The notes beneath the pieces were generated by a model. It had not been told where the DNA came from. It did not search any database and saw only the letters and a list, made by a program, of their open reading frames with translations. 16,412 nt of DNA, taken from positions 1-16,412 of the forward strand of contig JACPJX010000006.1 in the NCBI GenBank assembly GCA_016187365.1, read 5' to 3'. Numbering within the stretch: the first letter of the stretch is position 1; every line of letters begins with the position of its first letter. The translations under genes and the position numbers were made by a program. Positions 6,757 through 13,531 of this stretch are shown piece by piece. Source of the stretch: Candidatus Aenigmatarchaeota archaeon. Its GTDB lineage: Archaea; Aenigmatarchaeota; Aenigmatarchaeia; GW2011-AR5.

Positions 6757-6804
6757 TTTCATCGGATACTTATAATAGTATATCCTGCTAAAAGAGGTGC
6801 AAAG

Positions 6805-7137
6805 ATGTTCAACAAGATTTTCAGCAAAAAGAAGGAAGAAGAGCCGAAGATAGAGGAATTCACCGAGGTCCCCCAGGAGGAGGAGGGCAAGAAGGTGAAC
6901 ATCATGATAGAGAAGCTCGAGGGCCTGGTGGACACCGACCCGATAATAAAGAAGGTCAAGGAAGGCAACATAGTGCTTGCCCACATAAAGAACCTGCGAG
7001 AGAACAACATGGAAGAGCTGAAGCAGAGCATCGGCAAGATACGGACATACACTGCCAACATGAAAGGCGACGTCGTCGGCGTCGGCGACGAGTGGCTTGT
7101 CGTGGCCCCGCCGAGCGTGGAGATAAAGAGGAACTGA
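6805..7137 (+). CDS. sepF: Archaeal SepF-like cell-division protein (DUF552)
   Basis: A 110-aa protein. It begins with an amphipathic basic segment (MFNKIFSKKK, the usual SepF membrane-targeting helix), then an acidic linker (residues 11-30), then the SepF core from about residue 33: KVNIMIEKLEG, GNIVLAHIKNL, MEELKQSIGKIRTYTANMKGDVVGVGDEWLVVAPPSVEIK. SepF anchors FtsZ to the membrane in archaea with FtsZ-based division. The ATG at 6805 is preceded by GAGGTG at 5-nt spacing. An upstream in-frame ATG at 6754 would put 17 residues ahead of the membrane helix and overlap the promoter, so it is rejected. No ftsZ lies in the window. Confidence 0.85.
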   Translation: MFNKIFSKKKEEEPKIEEFTEVPQEEEGKKVNIMIEKLEGLVDTDPIIKKVKEGNIVLAHIKNLRENNMEELKQSIGKIRTYTANMKGDVVGVGDEWLVVAPPSVEIKRN

Positions 7138-7146
7138 CAAAAAACC

Positions 7147-7154
7147 TTTAAAAA
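7147..7154 (+). promoter_or_regulatory. TATA box for the SWIB-like gene
   Basis: TTTAAAAA just after the sepF stop. The expected start near 7175 leaves a leader of about 27 nt holding the GGGGTG site at 7191-7196. Confidence 0.4.
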
Positions 7155-7201
7155 CCGCCTCCTGCATGTATAATTATCTATAATGCAAAAGGGGTGTGAA
7201 A

Positions 7202-7360
7202 ATGGCAGCGAAAAAAGCAGCTTTCGGCGGATACAAGATTTCTTTCAAGGGCAGGTCCGAGACCGTTGAGGACGTTTTCGGAAGAGGCGACCTTGCGCCA
7301 AGCGAGATGACGAAGAAGCTCTGGGCTTACGTCAAGTCTAAGAAGCTCGCAGGCAAATAA
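7202..7360 (+). CDS. 52-aa SWIB-like half-domain protein
   Basis: A 52-residue basic protein, MAAKKAAFGGYK..., whose C-terminal half (FGRGDLAPSEMTKKLWAYVKSKKLAGK) follows the first helical half of the SWIB/MDM2 domain (pattern SRxEVxKxLWxYIKxxxLQ). The usual second half (DPxDKRxIxCDxxL) is absent, because the frame stops right after the KxLW helix. SWIB proteins in eukaryotes and chlamydiae are chromatin-associated. A DNA or chromatin role here is suggested by the histone-fold gene immediately downstream but is inference. A strong Shine-Dalgarno (GGGGTG, 7191-7196) supports the start. Confidence 0.7.
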   Translation: MAAKKAAFGGYKISFKGRSETVEDVFGRGDLAPSEMTKKLWAYVKSKKLAGK

Positions 7361-7365
7361 GTTAT

Positions 7366-7390
7366 TGATTTTTTTCTTCTTTTTGTTTCT
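7366..7390 (+). terminator. T-rich archaeal terminator after the SWIB-like gene
   Basis: Long oligo-T runs (TTTTTTT, then CTTC, TTTTTG and TTTC) just after the stop codon at 7360, with no hairpin, as in archaeal intrinsic termination. Confidence 0.55.
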
Positions 7391-7395
7391 CTATC

Positions 7396-7403
7396 TATAA
7401 ATA
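7396..7403 (+). promoter_or_regulatory. TATA box of the histone-fold gene
   Basis: TATAAATA, the best TATA box in the window. The start of transcription is expected at about 7425, inside the palindrome at 7421-7437. Confidence 0.6.
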
Positions 7404-7420
7404 CTAGAAGCGGTCATATC

Positions 7421-7437
7421 ATTCTTATCATAAGAAT
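7421..7437. promoter_or_regulatory. 17-bp perfect palindrome in the histone gene leader (candidate operator)
   Basis: ATTCTTAT-C-ATAAGAAT, 8-bp arms around one base, placed at the predicted transcription start between the TATA box and the GGAGG ribosome binding site (7438-7442). The position suits a repressor or autoregulation site. Confidence 0.5.
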
Positions 7438-7449
7438 GGAGGCGGTTTC

Positions 7450-7620
7450 ATGGGACTGGTAGTGGTGTCCGGAATTAAGGAAGTAATAAAGAAGCACGAG
7501 ATGAACTGCGGCGGCGATTTCTGCGATGCCCTGGACAAGAAGGTCGAGCAGATGGTGGCGGACGCGGTCGGAAGGGCGAAATCCAACGACAGGAAGACCG
7601 TAAGGCCGGGCGACCTCTGA
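7450..7620 (+). CDS. Short histone-fold protein (archaeal histone / DUF1931-like)
   Basis: A 56-aa protein: VVSGIKEVIKKHEMNCGGDFCDALDKKVEQMVADAVGRAKSNDRKTVRPGDL. The end (a long central helix, then RAKSNDRKTVRPGDL) matches the second half of the histone fold, where the loop and last helix usually read RAKxxGRKTVxxxDL. Archaeal histones are about 65-70 aa and wrap DNA as dimers and multimers. This one is shorter, with a reduced first helix and no residue beyond the DL of the last helix. The start is supported by GGAGG (7438-7442) with 7-nt spacing. Two Cys (CGGDFC) are unusual in the short first loop region. Confidence 0.75.
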   Translation: MGLVVVSGIKEVIKKHEMNCGGDFCDALDKKVEQMVADAVGRAKSNDRKTVRPGDL

Positions 7621-7648
7621 ATTTTCCTTTTTCACTATTAGGATTCTT

Positions 7649-8389
7649 ATGAATGTTCTTCTGACGACCATACATGACCCTGAAGGCAGGTTTGCGCAAC
7701 TTCCGGGAACAGAGAATGCCGTGAAAAATGCCGTGTCGAACTATTCGGCGGCCGTTGCCAGCGTGACGGAAGCGACAGCGGCGCGCACAAAAAAACTCGT
7801 CTCGAGGCACTTCGAGTGCACATATTCCGGCACAGGGACCCAGGGCCATCACATAACAAGACTGATGAAAGACGCTGTTGGAGAAAGCTTCCACTACTGC
7901 GACTTCGACAGGCTTGTCCACTGGCAGACGAGATACCCCAGAGAACTGGAGAAGACGGCCGGCCGCAGGATGAAAGGATTTGTCCTCATATGCAGGACGA
8001 AGCGCGCCTTCGGGACGCACCCTGAAACGCAGAAGGACACAGAAACCGTCATGAACATGATAGCGTCGGAATACATCGGCAGAAAAATAGACATCGGGAG
8101 CGGAACCTTCGGCCTCGACCGGAGAACGTGCGAACTTTTCTCGAAGATAAAAGGCGACGTTTCAGGCGTCAGGTTCCTCGCGCACTTCCTCGTATGCATA
8201 AAGAAGAACAGGATACCGTTCTCCTGCATGATGTCGGAGGGCGTGGAATGGGAGACGCCCGACATCCACCGGAAGGAAATAAAGGCGCTCGGCTACAAGA
8301 AATGGCTCTCGCAGTTCCAGAGCCACGGCGAGTGGCGCCGCAGGGTCGAGATGCTCAGGCAGGTTGCTGAAGTGCTGACAAAAAATTAA
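7649..8389 (+). CDS. Uncharacterised protein, possibly a GT-A-type glycosyltransferase
   Basis: A 246-aa soluble protein. Its order resembles a nucleotide-diphospho-sugar (GT-A) fold: N-terminal strand MNVLLTTIHDPEG, a central acidic CDFDRLVHW motif near residues 84-92 that could serve as the DxD metal/nucleotide site, then RMKGFVLICRTKRAFGTHPETQKDTETV and a GSGTFGLDRRTCELF segment. I recall uncharacterised proteins with the same CDxDR...GRTxRAFxTHPxTQxDTE signature, but no function for them. The start codon lies in ATTCTTATG, the same nonamer that surrounds the rnhC start, suggesting a leaderless message. No good TATA box is seen at -25. Confidence 0.65.
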   Translation: MNVLLTTIHDPEGRFAQLPGTENAVKNAVSNYSAAVASVTEATAARTKKLVSRHFECTYSGTGTQGHHITRLMKDAVGESFHYCDFDRLVHWQTRYPRELEKTAGRRMKGFVLICRTKRAFGTHPETQKDTETVMNMIASEYIGRKIDIGSGTFGLDRRTCELFSKIKGDVSGVRFLAHFLVCIKKNRIPFSCMMSEGVEWETPDIHRKEIKALGYKKWLSQFQSHGEWRRRVEMLRQVAEVLTKN

Positions 8390-8412
8390 AGCTTTTCTCT
8401 CAATTATATTTT

Positions 8413-8817
8413 ATGCGTTTACGAAACTATACAGACAACGATTTCTTGCGGCTACAAAGCCTTCTGAAAAAATGCGGCATTTATGGTGAAATATACGACA
8501 CAGAAGAATCTTTGAGAAAGAAAATAAAGCACGATCCCGAATCAATAATAGTTGCAGAAGAAGGCGGAAAAATAATTGGGTGTGTCTTTATCATTTATGA
8601 CCCATGGAGTTCATTTATATACCGGCTTGGCGTTTTGCCCAAATATAGAAGAAAAGGATTAGGCACGAAATTAATGGAAGAAGCGGAAAGAATACTAAAG
8701 GAAAGGGGCACTAATCCGATAACTTTGTTTGTTCGTGAAGACAACGGAGAAGTTATAGATTTCTACAAGAAAAGGGGCTGGAAACTGGGAGATAAAATAT
8801 TTGACATGGAAAAATGA
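8413..8817 (+). CDS. GNAT-family N-acetyltransferase
   Basis: A 134-aa single GNAT domain. The N-terminal MRLRNYTDNDFLRLQSLL is the usual first strand and helix, then a strand pair SIIVAEEGGKIIGCVFII, then motif A LGVLPKYRRKGLGTKLMEEAERILKERG with the acetyl-CoA pyrophosphate loop RRKGLG, and motif B FYKKRGWKL. It would transfer acetyl (or another acyl) from CoA to an amine. The substrate cannot be told. The gene is clearly AT-rich (43 of 120 bases G or C in 8461-8580 against 36 of 60 in 8221-8280), a sign of recent acquisition. Its stop overlaps an ATG (8814) in frame with the downstream helicase. Confidence 0.88.
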   Translation: MRLRNYTDNDFLRLQSLLKKCGIYGEIYDTEESLRKKIKHDPESIIVAEEGGKIIGCVFIIYDPWSSFIYRLGVLPKYRRKGLGTKLMEEAERILKERGTNPITLFVREDNGEVIDFYKKRGWKLGDKIFDMEK

Positions 8818-8849
8818 TATTTCTTAAGCCCTTGCTCCAATATCTGAGA

Positions 8850-10715
8850 ATGTTCCCGTTCTCCGAGGCGAGGCCGGTGCAGAAGGACTTCATCTCGGAC
8901 GTGAAGGAGTGCATCAGGAACGGAAGGCACCTCATAGCGAACGCGCCGACCGGCCTCGGGAAGACGGCTGCGACGATATCGGCGTGCCTTGAGTACGGGC
9001 TTGAGAATGGAAAAACCGTGTTTTTCCTGACGCCGAAGCACTCCCAGCACCAGATAGCGATAGACACGCTCAGGCTGATAAAGAATAAATTCCCGGACAG
9101 GAAGTTCACCGCTACCGATATCATAGGCAAGAAGTGGCTCTGCAGCGTGACTGGAATACACGATCTGAAGAGCGGCGAGTTCCACAACTACTGCAGGACG
9201 GTGGTGAAGGAGGAAAGATGCGTATACTACAACAGCACGAGGACAAAGGCGCACTCGTTAACCATGCCGGCTGAAGGCAGGCTAAGAGAGCTTCTTGCGC
9301 TACAGCCTGTCCACGCGGAAGAAGCGCTGTCGCGGGAATTCTGCCCCTACGAACTCCTGACAGAGATGGCGAAGAGAAGCGACATAATAATAGGCGACTA
9401 CTACCACATATTCTCGCCCTACAGAGGTCCACTTCTTATGAAGATGAAGAAGGAACTGAATGACCTGATACTCATTGCGGACGAAGCCCACAACCTGCCC
9501 GACCGCGTCCGCAGCCTCATGACAAGGAAGATAAGCTCGCTATCGCTCGAGCATGCGATGAAAGAGGCGAAGGCGCTCGGTCACGAGGAGCTGAAGATGA
9601 AAATCATCGGCGTCATGGAAGTTCTTGAGTCTATGAGGAAAGACAGGCTGAAAAACGAAAAAGAGGGATTCGTTGAAAAGGAAACGTTCCTCCGGGAGAT
9701 TATAAAAAAGACCGGAAGCCTCGAAGACTTTGTCGAAGCGCTGGACGGGGCGGCGGAGGAGGTGATAAAGGACAAGAAGATCTCCTCCATGGAATCGCTC
9801 TCGGAATTCATAGCCTCATGGCATGAAGGTGACGAGAAGGGGTATTCAAGAATCATATCCAGAAGGAAGACCCTTTCAGGGAGGAATTTCACCGTGCTGA
9901 GCCACACGTGCCTCGACCCGTCGCTCTACACCGGAGAAATTCTGAAGGCAGTGCACTCGGCGATAATCATGTCCGGCACCCTGTCGCCCGCGGAAATGTA
10001 CAGGGACATACTGGGCTTCGAACATGAGAGGACGGAGATGCGCAGCTACAAGTCGCCCTTCCTGAGGAAGAACCGCCTGAACATCATAGTGAGGGGCGTC
10101 ACGACAAGATATTCCATGCGGACTGAAGACAACTACAGGAAAATGGCCGAGCACATAATAGAGTCGTGCAAGTCGGTGCCGAACAACGTCGCCGTCTTCT
10201 TCCCCAGTTACTTCATGCGGGACCTCATGCACGGGATGATAAAAGGCAGGCTGGACAAGGAAATCATCCTCGAGGAGCAGAATGCGGGGAAATCGGAGAA
10301 GCGCATGGTATACGACAGGTTCGTCGCGGCGCACGAGAAAGGCGCCGTCCTGCTGGGGGTGCAGGCCGGAAGCTTTGCCGAGGGCGTCGACCTGCCGGGC
10401 AAGTTCCTCAACGGCGTCATCGTCGTGGGCATACCGCTGGAAAGGCCGAGCCTTGAAACAAAGGCCCTGATAGAATACTACGACTACAAGTTCAGGCGCG
10501 GATGGGACTACGGCTACACGTATCCGGCCATGATAAGGTCAATACAGGCGGCAGGCAGGTGCATAAGGTCGGAGAACGACCGCGGCGCCTGCATATTCCT
10601 TGACGAGAGGTTCGCATGGGCCAACTACAGGAGGGTCTTCCCGACGGACATCGACATCAGGATTTCCGAGAATCCGGCGCCGCTCGTGAGGGAATTTTTT
10701 GAAAATACTAGATAA
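8850..10715 (+). CDS. xpd: XPD/Rad3-family Fe-S DNA helicase
   Basis: A 621-aa superfamily 2 helicase. Walker A APTGLGKT is at 32-39 and the DEAH box at 211-214. Four cysteines between them (C98, C115, C124, C165) form the 4Fe-4S cluster typical of XPD. Motifs IV-VI follow in the C-terminal half (SGTLSP, VQAGSFAEGVDLPG, QAAGRCIRSENDRG). XPD unwinds DNA 5'-3' and in archaea is linked to repair. A Q-motif-like start (MFPFSEARPVQKDF) begins exactly at the ATG at 8850, and TTCTTAAG (8821-8828) lies at leaderless TATA distance. An in-frame ATG at 8814 overlapping the GNAT stop would add 12 residues before that motif and is less likely. Confidence 0.92.
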   Translation: MFPFSEARPVQKDFISDVKECIRNGRHLIANAPTGLGKTAATISACLEYGLENGKTVFFLTPKHSQHQIAIDTLRLIKNKFPDRKFTATDIIGKKWLCSVTGIHDLKSGEFHNYCRTVVKEERCVYYNSTRTKAHSLTMPAEGRLRELLALQPVHAEEALSREFCPYELLTEMAKRSDIIIGDYYHIFSPYRGPLLMKMKKELNDLILIADEAHNLPDRVRSLMTRKISSLSLEHAMKEAKALGHEELKMKIIGVMEVLESMRKDRLKNEKEGFVEKETFLREIIKKTGSLEDFVEALDGAAEEVIKDKKISSMESLSEFIASWHEGDEKGYSRIISRRKTLSGRNFTVLSHTCLDPSLYTGEILKAVHSAIIMSGTLSPAEMYRDILGFEHERTEMRSYKSPFLRKNRLNIIVRGVTTRYSMRTEDNYRKMAEHIIESCKSVPNNVAVFFPSYFMRDLMHGMIKGRLDKEIILEEQNAGKSEKRMVYDRFVAAHEKGAVLLGVQAGSFAEGVDLPGKFLNGVIVVGIPLERPSLETKALIEYYDYKFRRGWDYGYTYPAMIRSIQAAGRCIRSENDRGACIFLDERFAWANYRRVFPTDIDIRISENPAPLVREFFENTR

Positions 10716-10734
10716 AATATCTGACAATTGCAAC

Positions 10735-10830
10735 TATAGTCATGCAAAGAAACATTCAGCATATAGTTTCTTTGCTGACTATACGTGAAGCAAATGTATA
10801 ATATCCGGATTATTTATTTGCTTCACTATA
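10735..10830. repeat. Two-hairpin palindromic element (short copy of a repeat family)
   Basis: Between the convergent ends of the helicase gene and thiI. Hairpin A: ATAGTCATGCAAAGAAAC (10736-10753), 12-nt loop, GTTTCTTTGCTGACTAT (10766-10782), one bulged T. Hairpin B: GTGAAGCAAAT (10785-10795) with ATTTGCTTCAC (10816-10826), its loop itself containing ATAAT...ATTAT around ATCCGG. Ends are TATAGT and ACTATA. Hairpin A recurs in inverted orientation at 13986-14033. It has no coding potential. A terminator function for the two convergent genes is possible but does not explain the shared sequence. Confidence 0.8.
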
Positions 10831-10833
10831 ATT

Positions 10834-10845
10834 CTTATAAGACTT
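10834..10845 (+). repeat. 12-bp repeat CTTATAAGACTT (copy 1, abutting the thiI stop)
   Basis: Identical to 11978-11989, so the same 12 bases lie immediately outside both ends of thiI. The core CTTATAAG is self-complementary. Confidence 0.4.
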
Positions 10846-11955
10846 TCAGACTTTGACGACTTCCTTCCGCTTCAGCGCCCTCGATACGAGCGAGTCGATG
10901 TCGATCTTCTTCTCTATGTCCTCTACATCGGCGAGGGAAGCGCGCGTCTCCGGATGCTTCGCGACCATGAAGGCGCAGCAGTCGTGGTATTTCCTGATGG
11001 AGGCCTCGTAGGTGCCGATGCGCTTCGCCTCGTCCACGATTTCCTGCTTGTCCATCCCGATGAGCGGCGCAAGCACCGGATATGTCGAAGCCGTGTAGAT
11101 GCACCTCAGGTTGTGCATCGTCTGGCTGGCGACCTGCGACAGGGAATCGCCCGTCACGAAGGCTTTCGCCCGCTCCCGCTCAAGAATCTCTTCCGCGATG
11201 CGCAGCATCATCCTCCTGTAAAGAATCATGCGGTATCTGTCGGGCACAAGGACGATAATCTCGTTCTGCGCGTCCCTGAACGGGATGAAATATATCTTTG
11301 ATCTGCCCTGGAATTTCTTCAGCACTTTAACTATGTCGGCGATTTTCTTCCCGTCCTTCTGCGTGTAGAAATGGACAAAAACAATTCTGCATCCGCGCTT
11401 CATCATCCGGAAAGCAGAAACCGGGCTGTCGATGCCCCCGGATATCAGGCATACGGCCTTGCCTGCGGTGCCGACAGGCACGCCGCCGGTTCCGGGGATT
11501 TTTTCGGTGTATATGAAAGTCCGTTCCTTCCCCACCTCGACAAAGAATTCCGCTTCAGGCTCTTCAAGGTCGACCTTCTTCTTCATCTTCCATATCACGC
11601 CCGCCAGTTTCCTGTTGAGTTCCATCGAGTTCATGGGAAACGACTTGTCGGAGCGCGATGCGGTAATGCGGAACGTTCGGAACTTCATCCTCTTCGCGGC
11701 CCCGGCCAGCTTTTTTTCCATCGCCTTTACGTCGGATTTGCAGGATTCGGCGAACGAGAAGTTGGCTATCCCGGGCACCGAGGAAAGCGCGCCTTCAATC
11801 TTTTTTGTCCTCTTCGCCTCGGCGACGAGGCGGCCGAACCTCCTCTCGACCGAAATTCCGGCAAGATGCTGTATGTTTTCCGCAAGCTTCCTCTCGAAAA
11901 ACGGCCTGTTGGAGCCCTTCGTCCCTATCTCTGCGTAGTGTATGATGACATGCAT
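10846..11955 (-). CDS. thiI: ThiI, tRNA 4-thiouridine synthase (no rhodanese domain)
   Basis: A 369-aa protein starting MHVIIHYAEIGTKGSNRPFFE, the ThiI ferredoxin-like N-terminus, followed by a THUMP domain (about 55-160) that grips the tRNA and a PP-loop ATPase with SGGIDS at 172-177. The C-terminal YHDCCAFMVAKHPET carries the cysteine pair typical of archaeal ThiI. The E. coli rhodanese domain is absent, as in most archaeal forms. ThiI adenylates U8 of tRNA and inserts sulfur to make s4U, and it can contribute sulfur to thiamine thiazole. The ATG at 11955 is chosen because the family motif starts there and CTTATAAG (11978-11985) is at leaderless distance. An upstream TTG (11970) is rejected. 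Confidence 0.92.
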   Translation of the reverse strand: MHVIIHYAEIGTKGSNRPFFERKLAENIQHLAGISVERRFGRLVAEAKRTKKIEGALSSVPGIANFSFAESCKSDVKAMEKKLAGAAKRMKFRTFRITASRSDKSFPMNSMELNRKLAGVIWKMKKKVDLEEPEAEFFVEVGKERTFIYTEKIPGTGGVPVGTAGKAVCLISGGIDSPVSAFRMMKRGCRIVFVHFYTQKDGKKIADIVKVLKKFQGRSKIYFIPFRDAQNEIIVLVPDRYRMILYRRMMLRIAEEILERERAKAFVTGDSLSQVASQTMHNLRCIYTASTYPVLAPLIGMDKQEIVDEAKRIGTYEASIRKYHDCCAFMVAKHPETRASLADVEDIEKKIDIDSLVSRALKRKEVVKV

Positions 11956-11977
11956 AGGAAACAAATTCAAACAAAGG

Positions 11978-11985
11978 CTTATAAG
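11978..11985. promoter_or_regulatory. Self-complementary TATA octamer between thiI and pepA
   Basis: CTTATAAG is identical on both strands. Leftward it is about 27 nt from the thiI ATG (leaderless). Rightward it would start pepA transcription near 12008, giving a leader that keeps the GGGAGG site. Another box, TATATAAA near 12009-12016, could serve pepA but would place the start almost on top of that ribosome binding site. Confidence 0.45.
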
Positions 11986-12043
11986 ACTTCGGAATCAGAT
12001 GTAAATTGTATATAAATTGTATACTTTTCTGGGAGGAATCCGG

Positions 12044-13531
12044 ATGAAAGTTGAAATCTCAAAGGAAACGTTTGACAAGACAAAGACCGAACTTCTTGCT
12101 GTCGGGCTGTTCGAGAAGGAAATGAGCGACGATGCGAAGAAGCTTGACAAGATACTGAAAGGCGCCCTGTCGTCCATGATGGGCAAGGAGCAGTTCACGG
12201 GCGAATGGAAGCAGGCCGAACTCGTAAACACCCTCGGCAACATGAGCGCGGAAAAAGTCCTTTTCGTGGGGCTCGGGAAGAAAAATGAGTTCAGTCTCGA
12301 GAAACTGAGGAAGGCGGCCGGCATCGCGGCGAAGACCTGCCGCGACGAGGGCATAAAGAAATTCGCAACGACCCTGCAGAACGCCGAACTCAAGGCAAGC
12401 GCGCAGGAGAAAGTCCAGGCAGTAGTTGAAGCAAGCCTCCTTGCACTTTACGACTTCGGCAGATACAAGACGGACAGAAGCAAGGAGAAGAAGGTCGATG
12501 CGATGTCCATTCTCGTGGATGCAAAGCAGTCGCAGGACGCGGAAAGGGGAGTCGGGCGCGGAATAATCTACGCAGACGCGACAAATTTTGCAAGGGATAT
12601 AGTGAACACGCCGTCCAACATAATGACGCCGCAGGCCTTCGCCGAGGAGGCGCAGAAGGTCGCGAAGGAAGGCGGGATGAAGATAACGATATTCGGGAAG
12701 AAGGAGATGCAGAAGATCGGCATGGGCGCCATAGTCATGGTGTCGGAAGGCAGCGACAAGGAGCCCCAGTTCATCGTCATGGAATACGGCTCAGGCAGGG
12801 AATGCATCGCCGCCGTCGGCAAGGGCATAACCTTCGACACCGGCGGCATAGACGTCAAGCCGTGGGACTCGATGGAGAGCATGAAATCCGACAAGGCCGG
12901 CGCGGCCGCGGTCCTCGGGATGATGAAGGCATGCGCCAGGCTGAAGCCGAAAGTCAGGCTCATAGGCGCCATGGCGCTCACCGAGAACATGATAGGCGAA
13001 AGGGCCATGAAGCCGGGGGACATAGTGAAGGCCTACAACGGCAAGACGATCGAGATAATGAACACCGACGCTGAAGGAAGGCTGGTGCTGGCGGATGCCA
13101 TAAGCTACGTGGAAAAGAACTACAGGCCGTCCGTGATAGTGGACCTTGCGACCCTCACCGGGGCGTGCATAATAGCGCTCGGCTTCCATGCATCAGGCCT
13201 GATATGCACTGATGACAAGCTTGCAAAAAGAATAACGGACGCCGGCGAGAAGACGTTCGAAAGGGTGTGGCAGTTCCCTTTCTGGGAGGAATACCATGAT
13301 GTCGCGAAGAGCGACAATGCCGACGTGCGCAATGTGGGGAAGGAGAAGTACGGCCCCGGCGTGATAAGCGGCGCCGTCTTCATAAAGCAGTTCGCCGAGA
13401 AGACGCCATGGGCCCATCTGGACATAGCAGGCCCGGCGTGGCTCAATTCCGGGAGGGAGTACATACCGGCAGGCGGCACAGGATGGGGCGTGCGACTCAT
13501 GGTGCAGCTCATCGAGGACTGGCAGCCTTAA
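12044..13531 (+). CDS. pepA: Leucyl aminopeptidase, M17 family
   Basis: A 495-aa cytosolic aminopeptidase. The variable N-terminal domain (about 1-175) is followed by the M17 catalytic domain: K260 and D265 in GKGITFDTGG, K272 in VKP, D283 in MKSDKAGAAAV, and D342, E344 and R346 in the family signature NTDAEGRL (340-347). All metal ligands and catalytic Lys/Arg are kept, at a constant offset from E. coli PepA. The usual KxDMxG context reads KSDKAG here. It removes N-terminal residues in peptide turnover, normally as a hexamer. The start at 12044 is supported by GGGAGG (12031-12036). The ATG at 12017 lies in the promoter and is rejected. The stop overlaps the convergent gene by 4 bp. Confidence 0.94.
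   Translation: MKVEISKETFDKTKTELLAVGLFEKEMSDDAKKLDKILKGALSSMMGKEQFTGEWKQAELVNTLGNMSAEKVLFVGLGKKNEFSLEKLRKAAGIAAKTCRDEGIKKFATTLQNAELKASAQEKVQAVVEASLLALYDFGRYKTDRSKEKKVDAMSILVDAKQSQDAERGVGRGIIYADATNFARDIVNTPSNIMTPQAFAEEAQKVAKEGGMKITIFGKKEMQKIGMGAIVMVSEGSDKEPQFIVMEYGSGRECIAAVGKGITFDTGGIDVKPWDSMESMKSDKAGAAAVLGMMKACARLKPKVRLIGAMALTENMIGERAMKPGDIVKAYNGKTIEIMNTDAEGRLVLADAISYVEKNYRPSVIVDLATLTGACIIALGFHASGLICTDDKLAKRITDAGEKTFERVWQFPFWEEYHDVAKSDNADVRNVGKEKYGPGVISGAVFIKQFAEKTPWAHLDIAGPAWLNSGREYIPAGGTGWGVRLMVQLIEDWQP

Noticed and set aside
8814..8849. Helicase start at 8814 overlapping the GNAT stop
   Set aside because: The XPD N-terminal motif begins at the ATG at 8850 and a TATA-like box lies within 8821-8828, which would be inside the coding region otherwise.
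12044..13531. PepA active-site loss because of the unusual MKSDKAG context
   Set aside because: The metal-binding D283 and the other ligands and catalytic residues are all in place. Only flanking residues differ.
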